Source: Flavobacterium sp. YJ01 (GTDB lineage: Bacteria > Bacteroidota > Bacteroidia > Flavobacteriales > Flavobacteriaceae). From it: a stretch of DNA of 64,000 nucleotides. Location of the stretch: the NCBI RefSeq assembly GCF_029320955.1, contig NZ_CP119757.1, forward strand, positions 3,224,001-3,288,000. The letters are read 5' to 3'. A program made the position numbers and the translations under genes. The notes beneath the pieces were generated by a model that was given only the letters and a program-made list of their open reading frames with translations, did no database searches and had not been told where the DNA came from. The first letter of the stretch is position 1. Every line of letters begins with the position of its first letter. This document shows, piece after piece, positions 53,539 through 63,503 of the stretch.

Positions 53539-53644
53539 TTGTCATCCTGAGCGAAGTCGAAGGACTCACGAGCAACTCCGCATGTAAAATTGACAATCTT
53601 TGCAGAGCTACTAATGTATCCTTCGACTTTGCTCAGGATGACAA
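53539..53644. repeat. Palindromic repeat TTGTCATCCTGAGCGAAG...
   Basis: 26-bp arms, 53539-53564 and 53619-53644, with one mismatch; the loop carries CAACTCCGCATG and GACAATCTTTGC. It is related to the element at 51993-52098, both starting TTGTCAT and ending ATGACAA. Confidence 0.85.
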
Positions 53645-53664
53645 ACTATATGTATATAAAACAA

Positions 53665-53691
53665 AAAACCGAAGCATCAAGCTTCGGTTTT
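53665..53691. terminator. Terminator between the membrane protein and HMG-CoA synthase genes
   Basis: AAAACCGAAGC / GCTTCGGTTTT with a five-base loop; A tracts and T tracts on both sides make it bidirectional. It is followed by ATTGGAATTTGGAATTTC, the word of the 9240 and 27699 hairpins. Confidence 0.85.
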
Positions 53692-53723
53692 CTTATTGGA
53701 ATTTGGAATTTCTTTATTGGAAT

Positions 53724-55085
53724 TTAATCAACCCATTTATAATAACGAGCCCCAATCAAAACCGGAATCTCTTTTTCAATTCGATCTAAAACCCATTCGT
53801 TTTTCGGAGTTCTTACGCTTTGTTTTTGTTCTTTTTTGTGAAGACTTTCGTAAGTATTGAAATTAATTTCTACGCTTTCTTCTAAATTTTCAAAAAGCTT
53901 CACGTTTTCTAAAGCCGATTTCCATTCGGGCTGAATCGTTCCTTCAAAAACTTTCGATTTAGATCCGCTTCCATAAGCTAAGAAACCAAATTTAGTTCCA
54001 GAAACTTCTTTTTCCGTATCATAAAAATGAGCCAGAGTCGATAATAATCCCATGAAAATGGAACCTGTATATAGGTTTCCAATTAAAGAAGAAGCCAATT
54101 CTGCAGGTTGCAATTTCTTAGTTACAAAACTTCTATAATCGTCAGATTTTGCCACTTCTTTAATTTTTGTCTGATAATCTGCAGGTGCAATATCATCAGC
54201 AATGATTTTTTCAGCACTATCTAAAGCATAAATTTCAGATAACATTCTTCTTCCTTGAAAAGAATATGGCAAGTGCATAACGATACTATGCCAAGTGTTG
54301 TATAAAGTTTCGGTAGTGTTTTTTAATTTTTTAAATGAAAAGTAAGCATTTCGCGTACGATCCATATAACATTGGTTCGAATATTGTCCGTCAAAAACTG
54401 GCTGATCTTTGTGGATTTCAATTTCGGCTTCTAAATTGTCAAGCCAAGAATCGTTGTTTGTGTTTTTTGTGATTTCTTCTTTAGAAATTGTTCTGTAAGG
54501 TTTGAAGAAATCGAAAACACCTTTTGTACTTGTTGCCCAATTGTCATCAAAAGCAATAATTTTTGGGTTTGCAGCAATTAACATGGCGACAGCTCCGGCG
54601 CCCTGTGTATATTCTCCACCTGAGTTTAAATCATATTTTGCAAAATCAGAAGTAACTACAATTGCTTTTTTAGTTGGATTTAATTTTACGAAATCAAGAC
54701 AGTTTTGCATCGCGTCAACTCCGCCAATACAAGCAAAAGTAAAATCTACAACATCACATTCTGCTAAAGAATCTTCGCCAAATTTCTGTTCTATTAGACT
54801 TATTAAATAAGAAGCAATTGGTTTAGAACTGTCAATTCCACTTTCAGTACCAACATAGATTCTGCTGATTTCTTTTAAGTCAATTTTATTGTCAATGATA
54901 AGTTTTGTCAAAGCGTTTGCTCCAAAAACAACTGCATCCTGATGAACGTCTGGAAAAGTCATTTTTAGTAAGCCAAGACCTTTTTCTAATTTTTCTGGTT
55001 CTATATTTCTGGCAATAGCCAAAGTTTTTATGGGTAAATGTATGTTTGCTACGTCAAAAGAAATAGCATCAATTCCTGTTTTCAT
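53724..55085 (-). CDS. Hydroxymethylglutaryl-CoA synthase family protein
   Basis: A 453-residue thiolase-superfamily enzyme. It condenses acetyl-CoA with acetoacetyl-CoA to HMG-CoA. It begins MKTGIDAISFDVANIHLP, with the active-site Cys in VDFTFACIGGVDAMQNCLDF (~residue 118) and FAKYDLNSGGEYTQGAGAVAML after it. Later blocks are DRTRNAYFSFKKLK and the C-terminal GSKSKVFEGTIQPEW. Most likely the mevalonate-pathway MvaS of flavobacteria; a polyketide beta-branching HMG synthase is less likely, as no polyketide genes are near. Single gene. Confidence 0.85.
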   Translation of the reverse strand: MKTGIDAISFDVANIHLPIKTLAIARNIEPEKLEKGLGLLKMTFPDVHQDAVVFGANALTKLIIDNKIDLKEISRIYVGTESGIDSSKPIASYLISLIEQKFGEDSLAECDVVDFTFACIGGVDAMQNCLDFVKLNPTKKAIVVTSDFAKYDLNSGGEYTQGAGAVAMLIAANPKIIAFDDNWATSTKGVFDFFKPYRTISKEEITKNTNNDSWLDNLEAEIEIHKDQPVFDGQYSNQCYMDRTRNAYFSFKKLKNTTETLYNTWHSIVMHLPYSFQGRRMLSEIYALDSAEKIIADDIAPADYQTKIKEVAKSDDYRSFVTKKLQPAELASSLIGNLYTGSIFMGLLSTLAHFYDTEKEVSGTKFGFLAYGSGSKSKVFEGTIQPEWKSALENVKLFENLEESVEINFNTYESLHKKEQKQSVRTPKNEWVLDRIEKEIPVLIGARYYKWVD

Positions 55086-55440
55086 TCTTATTTTTTTGAG
55101 CGGCTAAAGGTAAAACTATGTTGTGGAATGACAATTTTTTACTCAGACAAAATTTATGTGCGATGAAACTTTTAAAGAAAACAAATCAAAACTTTGAATA
55201 AAATAACAATATGATAAAAATTTCCTAATCTACTTAGAGTGCCATTTTGATTTTAAGGCTTAAGAAGCAGGTTCTTAAAAATTTTATACTAAATTATTTT
55301 TAATGAATTTAATTTTTGTACGTAAAAATACTTAGTAATGCGCTATTTTAAAATCATTATAAATAACAGCGAAATGGTTGTAGTTCTTTTGTAATTGAGT
55401 TATTTTTGTCTAATTTTTTAAAACAAACTACTTAACACTT
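55086..55440. other. Region between HMG-CoA synthase and sdhC
   Basis: 355 bp of AT-rich sequence without a gene, RNA or repeat that I can see. It contains the divergent promoters; only the sdh promoter, at 55378-55408, is recognisable. Confidence 0.6.
55378..55408 (+). promoter_or_regulatory. Promoter of the sdhCAB operon
   Basis: TTG at 55378-55380, a 20-bp spacer and TATTTTTG at 55401-55408 match the Bacteroidota consensus. The sdhC ATG is 33 bp further on. Confidence 0.65.
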
Positions 55441-56106
55441 ATGGCACAATCTGCACAGTTGAATGCTTCCATCTTAAAGAAAGTGGCTATGGCTCTTTCG
55501 GGAATATTCTTAATCACGTTTTTAGCGCTGCATGTTTCCTTAAATTTTATTTCTATTCTTAGTGAAGACGTTTTCAATGAAGCTTCTCACTTTATGGGAT
55601 ACAATCCGCTGATTCAGTATGTAATGCAGCCAGTTTTGGCATTTGGAGTAATTTTCCATTTCGTAATGGGATTTGTACTTACGGCACAAAACAGCGCGGC
55701 AAGACCAATTGCTTACGCTAAATACAACGGAGCTGCAAACGCTTCTTGGAGTTCTAGAAATATGATTATTTCTGGATTGGTTATTTTAGCTTTCTTAGGA
55801 TTGCATTTTTATGATTTCTGGTTTCCTGAAGTTAGCTACAAATACATAGCAGGTACAGCGCCAGATGCTACAAGGTATTATGGTGAGTTAGTTCACAAAT
55901 TTCATGACCCAATTCGTACAGCATTGTACTGCGTGTCCTTTATCCTTTTAGGATTTCACTTATGGCATGGGTTCGCATCTTCTCTTCAATCTGTAGGGAT
56001 GCACAACAAATACTCAAGATTTTTAGCAAAAGTAGGTTACTGGTTCGCAGTTGTTGTGCCGGCTCTTTTTGTAATTATCGCATTATTTCATCATTTCAAT
56101 AATTAA
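55441..56106 (+). CDS. sdhC: Succinate dehydrogenase cytochrome b subunit
   Basis: A 221-residue five-helix membrane anchor that holds two hemes in the B-type (diheme) enzymes. Visible helices include ALSGIFLITFLALHVSLNFI, YVMQPVLAFGVIFHFVMGFVL, MIISGLVILAFLGLHFYDFW, ALYCVSFILLGFHLWHGFAS and YWFAVVVPALFVIIALFHHF. Conserved His residues in ALHVSL, IFHFVM, GLHFYDFW and GFHLWHGF are candidates for the heme ligands. It is a single membrane subunit (no SdhD), as in Bacteroidota. First gene of sdhCAB; sdhA follows by 11 bp. Confidence 0.93.
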   Translation: MAQSAQLNASILKKVAMALSGIFLITFLALHVSLNFISILSEDVFNEASHFMGYNPLIQYVMQPVLAFGVIFHFVMGFVLTAQNSAARPIAYAKYNGAANASWSSRNMIISGLVILAFLGLHFYDFWFPEVSYKYIAGTAPDATRYYGELVHKFHDPIRTALYCVSFILLGFHLWHGFASSLQSVGMHNKYSRFLAKVGYWFAVVVPALFVIIALFHHFNN

Positions 56107-56117
56107 TATAAATTATA

Positions 56118-58118
56118 ATGGCATTAGATTCAAAAATTCCAAATGGTCCTATAGCGGACAAATGGACAAATTATAAAGATCATATTAATTTAGTAAACCC
56201 TGCTAACAAGCGTAATCTTGATATTATCGTAGTTGGTACAGGTTTGGCTGGAGGTTCGGCTGCGGCTACTTTGGCTGAGTTAGGATATAACGTAAAAGCA
56301 TTCTGCTTCCAAGATTCTCCACGTCGTGCGCACTCTATCGCGGCACAAGGAGGTATCAACGCAGCAAAAAACTATAAAGGTGACGGTGACTCAGTTTACA
56401 GATTGTTCTACGATACTGTAAAAGGTGGTGACTACCGTGCACGTGAAGCAAACGTTCACCGTTTGGCTGAGGTTTCTGCAAATATTATTGACCAATGTGT
56501 GGCTCAAGGTGTACCGTTGGCTCGTGAATATGGCGGACTTTTAGATAATCGTTCTTTTGGAGGAACTTTAGTTTCTCGTACATTTTACGCACAAGGACAA
56601 ACTGGACAGCAATTATTGTTAGGAGCTTATTCTGCAATGAACCGTCAGATTGGTCGTGGAAAAATTAAAATGTACAACCGTCACGAAATGCTTGACATTG
56701 TAATCGTGAACGGAAAAGCGAGAGGTATTATCGCTCGTGACTTAATTACAGGAAAAATAGAAAGACATTCTGCTCACGCGGTAGTAATTGGTTCTGGAGG
56801 ATACGGAAACGTATTTTTCCTTTCTACAAATGCTATGGGAAGTAACGCAACAGCAGCTTGGAAAATTCATAAAAAAGGAGCGTTTTTCGCGAATCCTTGT
56901 TACACACAAATTCACCCAACATGTATTCCAGTTTCAGGAGATCACCAGTCAAAATTGACTTTGATGTCTGAATCTTTGCGTAATGACGGTCGTATTTGGG
57001 TGCCAAAAAACCTTGAGGATGCAAAAGCTATCCGTGAAGGAAAGAAAAAAGCAACAGATTTATCTGAAGACGAAAGAGATTATTTCTTAGAAAGAAGATA
57101 CCCTGCGTTTGGTAACTTAGTTCCTCGTGACGTTGCGTCTCGTGCAGCTAAAGAAAGATGTGACGCTGGTTTTGGTGTTAACAAAACTGGAGAAGCGGTT
57201 TATTTAGATTTCGCGGCAGCTATCAAGCGTTACGGAACTGAAGATGCTTATGTAAAAGGTTTAGATGATAAAGATACTGCTCTTGTAACTAAATTAGGAG
57301 CTGCTATCGTGAAAAGTAAATACGGAAACTTATTCCAAATGTATTACAAAATCGTTGACGAAGATCCTTATACTACACCAATGATGATTTACCCAGCGGT
57401 TCACTACACAATGGGAGGAACTTGGGTTGATTATAACTTAATGACTACAATTCCTGGATGTTTCTCAATTGGAGAATCTAACTTCTCTGACCACGGAGCA
57501 AACAGACTTGGAGCTTCTGCTTTAATGCAAGGTTTAGCTGATGGATATTTTGTATTGCCATATACTATCGGAGATTATTTAGCTCCAGATATTAAAATGG
57601 GAGAAATTTCGACAGACTTACCAGAATTCGTTGAAGCTGAAAAAGCGGTTGTAGATCAAATCAATAAATTCATCAACAACAACGGTAAACATTCTGTAGA
57701 TTATTTCCACAAAAAATTAGGGAAAATCATGTGGGATAAAGTAGGTATGGCTCGTAATGCTAAAGGTTTAACTGAAGCTATCGAAGAAATTGCTGCTTTA
57801 CGTGAAGAGTTTTATAAAGATGTAAAAGTTCCTGGAAGCGCTTTCGAATTTAATCAGGAATTGGAAAAAGCGACTCGTGTTGCCGATTTCTTAGAATTAG
57901 GAGAATTGTTCGCGAAAGATGCTTTACACCGCAACGAATCTTGTGGAGGTCACTTCCGTGAGGAATACCAAACAGAAGAAGGAGAAGCACTTCGTGACGA
58001 TGATAACTTTGCATATGTTGCAGCTTGGGAATACAAAGGAAAACCAAGTGATGCAGTATTACACAAAGAACCTCTTAATTACGAAAACATTAAATTAGTT
58101 CAAAGAAGCTATAAATAG
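56118..58118 (+). CDS. sdhA: Succinate dehydrogenase/fumarate reductase flavoprotein
   Basis: A 666-residue subunit that oxidises succinate to fumarate. The FAD fold starts [20 protein letters not shown]; the His that binds FAD covalently is in [18 protein letters not shown] (~residue 75). Substrate-site residues lie in [21 protein letters not shown], and [13 protein letters not shown] and [20 protein letters not shown] are typical of the B-type enzyme. It may work in either direction, though an aerobic role as succinate:menaquinone reductase is likely. Middle gene of sdhCAB; sdhB follows after 51 bp. Confidence 0.95.
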   Translation: MALDSKIPNGPIADKWTNYKDHINLVNPANKRNLDIIVVGTGLAGGSAAATLAELGYNVKAFCFQDSPRRAHSIAAQGGINAAKNYKGDGDSVYRLFYDTVKGGDYRAREANVHRLAEVSANIIDQCVAQGVPLAREYGGLLDNRSFGGTLVSRTFYAQGQTGQQLLLGAYSAMNRQIGRGKIKMYNRHEMLDIVIVNGKARGIIARDLITGKIERHSAHAVVIGSGGYGNVFFLSTNAMGSNATAAWKIHKKGAFFANPCYTQIHPTCIPVSGDHQSKLTLMSESLRNDGRIWVPKNLEDAKAIREGKKKATDLSEDERDYFLERRYPAFGNLVPRDVASRAAKERCDAGFGVNKTGEAVYLDFAAAIKRYGTEDAYVKGLDDKDTALVTKLGAAIVKSKYGNLFQMYYKIVDEDPYTTPMMIYPAVHYTMGGTWVDYNLMTTIPGCFSIGESNFSDHGANRLGASALMQGLADGYFVLPYTIGDYLAPDIKMGEISTDLPEFVEAEKAVVDQINKFINNNGKHSVDYFHKKLGKIMWDKVGMARNAKGLTEAIEEIAALREEFYKDVKVPGSAFEFNQELEKATRVADFLELGELFAKDALHRNESCGGHFREEYQTEEGEALRDDDNFAYVAAWEYKGKPSDAVLHKEPLNYENIKLVQRSYK

Positions 58119-58169
58119 TATTTAGAAAAGTCTTAATACTTTTTTCTTAATACTTAATACTTATACAAA

Positions 58170-58916
58170 ATGAAACTTACATTAAAAATATGGCGTCAAA
58201 AAAACGCTCAAGATAAAGGAGGGATTGTAGAATATCCTATTGATGGAATCGAACCAGATATGTCTTTCCTTGAAATGTTAGACGTTCTTAACGAAGGTTT
58301 AATTAACAAAGGTGAAGAGCCTGTAGCATTTGACCACGATTGTCGTGAGGGAATCTGCGGAATGTGTTCTTTATTTATCAACGGTGAAGCGCACGGACCA
58401 GACAGAGGTGTTACAACTTGCCAGTTGCACATGCGTATGTTTAAAGATGGTGATACGATTTTTATCGAGCCATTTAGAGCAAAAGCTTTCCCAGTAATTA
58501 AAGATTTAGTTGTTGACAGAAGTTCTTTTGACAGAATTCAACACGCTGGAGGGTTTATCTCTGTAAACACTTCAGGAAATACAATCGACGCAAATACGAT
58601 TCCTGTACCAAAAGACGATGCAGACAAATCATTTGATGCTGCAGCTTGTATTGGTTGTGGAGCTTGTGTTGCAACTTGTAAAAACTCTTCAGCAATGTTA
58701 TTCGTTTCTGCAAAAGTTTCTCAATATGCATTATTACCGCAAGGTAAAGTGGAAGCAACGGATCGTGTATTGAACATGGTTCACCAAATGGATTTAGAAG
58801 GTTTTGGTAACTGTACAAATACAGGAGCTTGTGAAATCGAATGTCCAAAAGGAATTTCACTTGAAAATATCGCACGTATGAACCGTGAATATTTAGCGGC
58901 AAGTTTAAAAGGTTAA
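58170..58916 (+). CDS. sdhB: Succinate dehydrogenase iron-sulfur subunit
   Basis: A 248-residue subunit with three clusters. The [2Fe-2S] site has [17 protein letters not shown] (~50-66) followed by TTCQLH. The [4Fe-4S] and [3Fe-4S] sites have [14 protein letters not shown] (~155-168) and [17 protein letters not shown] (~210-226). Electrons pass from SdhA through these to the SdhC hemes and menaquinone. Last gene of the operon, with a terminator 25 bp after the stop codon. Confidence 0.95.
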   Translation: MKLTLKIWRQKNAQDKGGIVEYPIDGIEPDMSFLEMLDVLNEGLINKGEEPVAFDHDCREGICGMCSLFINGEAHGPDRGVTTCQLHMRMFKDGDTIFIEPFRAKAFPVIKDLVVDRSSFDRIQHAGGFISVNTSGNTIDANTIPVPKDDADKSFDAAACIGCGACVATCKNSSAMLFVSAKVSQYALLPQGKVEATDRVLNMVHQMDLEGFGNCTNTGACEIECPKGISLENIARMNREYLAASLKG

Positions 58917-58941
58917 TAGCTTTTTATATAAAATTAAAAGA

Positions 58942-58969
58942 AGTTGTCTCAAAAGGACAACTCCTTTTT
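58942..58969 (+). terminator. Terminator of sdhCAB
   Basis: AGTTGTC / GACAACT with a TCAAAAG loop, then CCTTTTTG. The three-hairpin repeat element begins 7 bp later. Confidence 0.85.
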
Positions 58970-58975
58970 GTTATA

Positions 58976-59134
58976 AGCTTCGGAGAAGCTCAATATTTGT
59001 AGCAAAGAATAAACGTTTACAACATAAAGCTCCAGCGGAGCGACATATATTATGTTACAAAAACATGTCGCTCCGCTGGAGCTTTTTTTATATTTCTTAA
59101 TTAATATTCTATAAATATTTTACCCCGCTGGGGT
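58976..59134. repeat. Three-hairpin repeat element, copy 2
   Basis: Same order as copy 1 at 49000-49160: AGCTTCGGAGAAGCT (58976-58990); a 19-bp perfect stem AGCTCCAGCGGAGCGACAT / its complement (59028-59083) followed by T7; and ACCCCGCTGGGGT (59122-59134). It again lies between convergent genes. Confidence 0.82.
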
Positions 59135-59195
59135 CTTGAGAATAAAGCGGTTTTTATAAATTCTATCCAATAAAAAGAGTTATTATTTTTGTTTT

Positions 59196-61487
59196 CTATT
59201 CATAATACAATTGTGATGCACTAATTTCCTGTTTTTCTTTTCCTTCTTTCTGAATAAAACAATTTAAAATTGTACCGCCAGTTAAGTCAAAATAACTGAT
59301 GTTTATTTTATGAAATCCTTTTTCCAGTTTTACAGCTCCAAAAGCTTCATTCATCCAATGAATGCCATCGTTGTCTACAATTAATTCTTCATCAATAAAA
59401 AGCTTTGATCCGTCGTCTGAAAGTGTCGAAAAAGTATAATTTCCCGTTTCTGGAATAAATATATATCCGTTGAATTTTAAGCCGATATAACGCTCTAATT
59501 TAGTTTTCCATTTTTCAGCGCTGATTTTGCCTTCTAAAATACCAGAATTAACAGGCTTTGAAAGTTCTAAATCCTGAAGTTGCTTAAATGTGCCCGTAAA
59601 ATATTCGTATTTCAAACCATTTTTCTTTGGTTGAATGGCTAAAGCTGATTTTAAATCTGGATTTCGAACAATAATTTTATTAATGGAACTTCTTTTTCCG
59701 CTTTCGCTGATTTGAATGGTTTTAATAATTCGATATTCTCCTTTCGGAATATTTATCCTTATAGGATTTTTATACAAATTTGCTGTTTCATCGGGATTAT
59801 ATCCGTCAATTGTATAAAATATTTTTCCGTTTTTTATGGTTGGCTTTAGATCTAAAATATATTTTGATGCAATTAAAGCTGTTTCTTCTGAACCAAAAGG
59901 AGTTGGAACTTTATACAATCTTTTTTCTGCTTCTAATTTTTCTAAATGATAGGGTAATTGATTTTGAATAAAATGATTGTAATTTTTATTCGGAGTTTCT
60001 GTCCAGGCAATTTCTGCTAAAGCGAAAATTCTCGGATAAAGCATATAATTTAATTTTGCAGGAGTCGTTAAATATTCCGACCAAAGATTTGCTTGAACAC
60101 CAATAATATATTTGTGTTCTTCTATATTTAAACTATCAACTGGAGTTGGATTATAATTGTAAACTTTTTCTAATGTGCTTAATCTTCCCACAGTAAGTGG
60201 TTCGTTTGGCGAATAACCTTGATTGTAATCAAAATAAACTGTTTGTTCTGGAGTCATTACAACCGGATGTTTGAGTTTAGCAGCGTGAATTCCGCCCGAT
60301 TCTCCGCGCCAAGACATAACAGCTGCATTTGGCGCGAGTCCGCCTTCTAGAATTTCATCCCAGCCAAAAATCTGTCTTCCATTTGCATTTAGGAATTTTT
60401 CAATTCGTTTAATGAAATAACTTTGCAGTTCATGCTCGTCTTTTAAACCTAAAGCTGCGATTCGTTTTTGGCAATTCGGGCAAACTTTCCATCTGGTTTT
60501 TGGACATTCGTCTCCGCCAACATGAATGTTTTTACTTGGAAATAGCGCCATAACTTCGGTCAAAACATCTTCTAAAAAAGAAAAAGTTTCTTCTTTTCCA
60601 GCACAAAAAACATCTTCAAAAACACCCCAAGATTCTACAACTTTATAATTTCGATCTGGAAAACAAGCTAGATTTGGATAAGCCGTAACTGCTGCAGAAG
60701 CATGACCTGGCATTTCGATTTCTGGAATTACATTCACATAATTATCTTCGGCAAATTTTACAACTTCTTTAATATCTTCTTGAGTATAAAATCCACCGTA
60801 TGGATTTCCGTCGAAAAAAAATGGTGATCTTTCGAATTTATTTCCGACTAAAGTTTGCGCTCTTTTTGAACCAACTTCAGTAAGTTTTGGATATTTTTTG
60901 ATTTCAATTCGCCAGCCTTGATCGTCGGTTAAATGCCAATGAAAATTATTTAATTTATAGCTAGACATTTGTGCAATAAAATCTTTTATAACAGCAACAG
61001 AGAAAAAATGGCGGCAGACGTCTAAATGTAAGCCTCGGTAAGAATATCTCGGTTGATCTTCGATAATTAGGCATGGTAATTTTATTTCACCTGAAATTTT
61101 GTTTGGAAGCAATTGTAATAAAGTTTGCACGGCATAAAAAAGTCCTTCTTCTTTTCCTGAAACTGAAATTTTGTTCGAATAAATTTCGATTTTATATCCT
61201 TCTTTCGATTTGAAATTTATATCTGTATTAAACTCAATTTTAATATTTGATTTCTTTGAATTGTTTTGAGAATTAAAAGCCGATTCTAAAATTTTTGCCG
61301 TTTTTGATTCTTTTTCGCTGTGATTTTTATTCGCAAAACTCACTTGAACTTTTCCATTTATGCGAATACTGTCTCCAGTCAATTTATATAAATTAGGAGA
61401 TGGAATTATAGAATTGTTCTGTTGGGAATTTTGAGCATTTACAATTAAAAAAGAAAGGACGAAAATTAGAAAAAGGATTTTTTTCAT
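59196..61487 (-). CDS. Exported beta-N-acetylhexosaminidase (GH20) with C-terminal PA14 domain
   Basis: A 763-residue enzyme. Signal peptide MKKILFLIFVLSFLIVNAQ; a GH20 N-terminal domain (KGKVQVSFA-type, ~40-150); the catalytic barrel with RYSYRGLHLDVCRHFF, HWHLTDDQGWRIEIKKYP and the catalytic Asp-Glu pair in HVGGDECPKTRW (~325); then a PA14-like domain near the end (ERYIGLKFNGYIFIPETGNY, SDDGSKLFIDEELIVDNDG). It cleaves terminal GlcNAc or GalNAc from chitin fragments or glycans, in the periplasm or at the surface. No type IX C-terminal domain is present. Single gene, divergent from the DeoR regulator. Confidence 0.93.
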   Translation of the reverse strand: MKKILFLIFVLSFLIVNAQNSQQNNSIIPSPNLYKLTGDSIRINGKVQVSFANKNHSEKESKTAKILESAFNSQNNSKKSNIKIEFNTDINFKSKEGYKIEIYSNKISVSGKEEGLFYAVQTLLQLLPNKISGEIKLPCLIIEDQPRYSYRGLHLDVCRHFFSVAVIKDFIAQMSSYKLNNFHWHLTDDQGWRIEIKKYPKLTEVGSKRAQTLVGNKFERSPFFFDGNPYGGFYTQEDIKEVVKFAEDNYVNVIPEIEMPGHASAAVTAYPNLACFPDRNYKVVESWGVFEDVFCAGKEETFSFLEDVLTEVMALFPSKNIHVGGDECPKTRWKVCPNCQKRIAALGLKDEHELQSYFIKRIEKFLNANGRQIFGWDEILEGGLAPNAAVMSWRGESGGIHAAKLKHPVVMTPEQTVYFDYNQGYSPNEPLTVGRLSTLEKVYNYNPTPVDSLNIEEHKYIIGVQANLWSEYLTTPAKLNYMLYPRIFALAEIAWTETPNKNYNHFIQNQLPYHLEKLEAEKRLYKVPTPFGSEETALIASKYILDLKPTIKNGKIFYTIDGYNPDETANLYKNPIRINIPKGEYRIIKTIQISESGKRSSINKIIVRNPDLKSALAIQPKKNGLKYEYFTGTFKQLQDLELSKPVNSGILEGKISAEKWKTKLERYIGLKFNGYIFIPETGNYTFSTLSDDGSKLFIDEELIVDNDGIHWMNEAFGAVKLEKGFHKINISYFDLTGGTILNCFIQKEGKEKQEISASQLYYE

Positions 61488-61644
61488 AATTGAAAAACTT
61501 TAGATTTTATTAAAATGGAGTTTTAAAGATAAATAAATGCTTTTAAAACTGGATTTTGAAAATATTTATTGTCAATACGACTTTTAGTTTCGATGAATTA
61601 TTTGCTGAAATGTTTATTTTTGTAATTAGAAAAAAACAATCGGC

Positions 61645-62421
61645 ATGAGCACTGAAAATGAAGTTTTAAATTACAGTAAAGAAGAACGTAAAAATCATAT
61701 TCTAAAAGAAATCAATTTGCACACGCGTGTGAGTTTCGAAACTCTTTCGGCTAAACTTGGTGTTTCTGAAGATACTGTTCGCCGTGATATTAATGAACTT
61801 GATGCAGACGCACTTTTAATTAAAGTAAAAGGCGGCGCTATGACCAAAGGATATCACTATTCTTCATCTAACCAGACTTATGCTGTCGAAGCAAAACAGG
61901 TTATTGCTCAAAAAGCAGTCGGTCTTCTTCATGACGGAATGGTTTTAATTGTTGACGGTGGAACAACGATTCGTGAGTTCATCCGATTAATTCCAAACGA
62001 TCTTAATTTGACTGTTTTTACTATTACGGCTTTAACTGCGGTTCAGCTTTTAGATAAACCAAATATCAAAACGATCATGATTGGCGGCAGCATTTCTTCT
62101 TACAGTCAGATGTGTGTGAGCGGCGAAGCTTTTCATCAATTGGCTAATATAAAAGCAGATCTTTTGGTTTTAGGAACAAATGCTTTAGATATAGATGGCG
62201 GTTATTCTGATTCTGATTGGGAAACTGTTCAGGTAAAAAAAGCAATGATTCAGGCTTCTAAAAAAACAGCGGTTTTAACCATTACGGAGAAATTAAACAC
62301 CGTTCTTAAAATGAAAATAGCTAGTTTATCTGAAGTGAATTATGTAATTACTGAAGAAGAACCGAATCACGAAAAATTGCAACCTTACAAAAATGCAGTT
62401 CCAAGTCTAATTGTGATTTAA
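61645..62421 (+). CDS. DeoR/GlpR-family transcription regulator
   Basis: A 258-residue regulator. The N-terminal HTH is RKNHILKEINLHTRVSFETLSAKLGVSEDTVRRDINEL (~15-50), followed by the family phrase VKGGAMTKG. The C-terminal sugar-phosphate-sensing domain has VGLLHDGMVLIVDGGTTIREF, TNALDIDGGYSDSDWETVQVKKAM and TEKLNTVLKMKIASL. Effectors are usually phosphorylated sugars. It is divergent from the GH20 gene, so an amino-sugar signal is possible. It ends 4 bp inside the convergent dipeptidase gene. Confidence 0.92.
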   Translation: MSTENEVLNYSKEERKNHILKEINLHTRVSFETLSAKLGVSEDTVRRDINELDADALLIKVKGGAMTKGYHYSSSNQTYAVEAKQVIAQKAVGLLHDGMVLIVDGGTTIREFIRLIPNDLNLTVFTITALTAVQLLDKPNIKTIMIGGSISSYSQMCVSGEAFHQLANIKADLLVLGTNALDIDGGYSDSDWETVQVKKAMIQASKKTAVLTITEKLNTVLKMKIASLSEVNYVITEEEPNHEKLQPYKNAVPSLIVI

Positions 62422-63488
62422 TCCCAATGTTTCACTAAAAAATCAATCCAATTTTGATGAAAAATTTTCTTTAAATCTTCTTCAGAATAACCATGATTTT
62501 TAAGTATCAGAACTAATTTCTGCAAATCAGCAATTGTATCTAAATCGTAAGGACATTGTTCTGTTCCAAAAGCGCCATCCAAGTCAGAACCAATTCCGAT
62601 ATGATTTGCATTTCCTGCAAGCTGGCAAATATGATCCATGTGCTGAAAAGCGGTTTCCAAACTGCAATTCATTTTTTTTGGATCAGAAATTCCTCTTTCC
62701 CAATTTGGTACCATCATCCATGCGTCTAAAGCGCCACCAATAACAGCTCCTCTTGAAACTAAAGCTTTAATCATCTCGTCGCTATATTGACGATTATGAT
62801 CTACTAAAGCTCTACAATTGTTATGACTTGCCCAAACTGCACCGTTAAAATGATCCAAAGCCTGCCAAAAAGCATCGTCGCACAAATGTGTGGCATCGAG
62901 AATAATATTCAAACGCTCCATTTCTTTCAATAAATCAATTCCGTTCTGATTCATTTTTCCAGTTGCATCGGTTCCGTTGGCATATCTTCCTGGTCCGTAA
63001 TGTGCAGGTCCAATTGCGCGTAATCCGTAATTAAAAGCTCTTTCTAAATAAGAAATATCGATTATTGAATCTGCTCCTTCCAAACTTAAAATATATCCAA
63101 TTGGTTTTTTGTCGTTTGGAGTTCCGTCATTCCATAAATCAAAATGATTTAAAAGCGATTTTTTATCTGTAATCTGCGTCATTTCTCCGGCTTCTTCCAT
63201 GCTTTTGTACCACGAAAGTTGTCCTTGTGTTTGTGCCCAAGCTTGTTCTGGCGAATTCCAACCCGGAATGATACTGTCGGGTTTTACAAATCTTGCAATT
63301 TGAGTCGCCACAACAATTCCGATATTGCCACGTCTGAGATCAGGAAAAGAAACCGTGGCACGTTCGCGATCAGGTTTATCGGTCATCCCTTTTTCTAAAT
63401 GGCGTAAAGTCGGGACATCATTTCTTAAGTCTCGATTCCATTCCATCGCATTCATGCTGAGATCTAAGTGGGCATCTAGTATAAACAT
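62418..63488 (-). CDS. Membrane dipeptidase (M19)
   Basis: A 356-residue zinc dipeptidase related to renal dipeptidase; it splits dipeptides, often ones with a C-terminal D-residue. Metal ligands are visible in DAHLDLSMNAME at the start, LSLEGADSI in the middle, AHY (residue ~161) and ASHNNCRALVDHNR. The C-terminal HIGIGSDLDGAFGTE is characteristic. There is no signal peptide or membrane anchor, so it is probably cytoplasmic. It is 15 bp from the next gene, which is a D-amino-acid PLP enzyme; the two probably work together. Confidence 0.9.
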   Translation of the reverse strand: MFILDAHLDLSMNAMEWNRDLRNDVPTLRHLEKGMTDKPDRERATVSFPDLRRGNIGIVVATQIARFVKPDSIIPGWNSPEQAWAQTQGQLSWYKSMEEAGEMTQITDKKSLLNHFDLWNDGTPNDKKPIGYILSLEGADSIIDISYLERAFNYGLRAIGPAHYGPGRYANGTDATGKMNQNGIDLLKEMERLNIILDATHLCDDAFWQALDHFNGAVWASHNNCRALVDHNRQYSDEMIKALVSRGAVIGGALDAWMMVPNWERGISDPKKMNCSLETAFQHMDHICQLAGNANHIGIGSDLDGAFGTEQCPYDLDTIADLQKLVLILKNHGYSEEDLKKIFHQNWIDFLVKHWD

Positions 63489-63503
63489 AATTCAGATTAA
63501 AAT

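Noticed and set aside
53475..53789. Plus-strand frame of 104 codons across the repeat after the six-helix protein
   Set aside because: It starts inside another gene, crosses a palindromic repeat and a terminator, and ends inside the HMG-CoA synthase gene.
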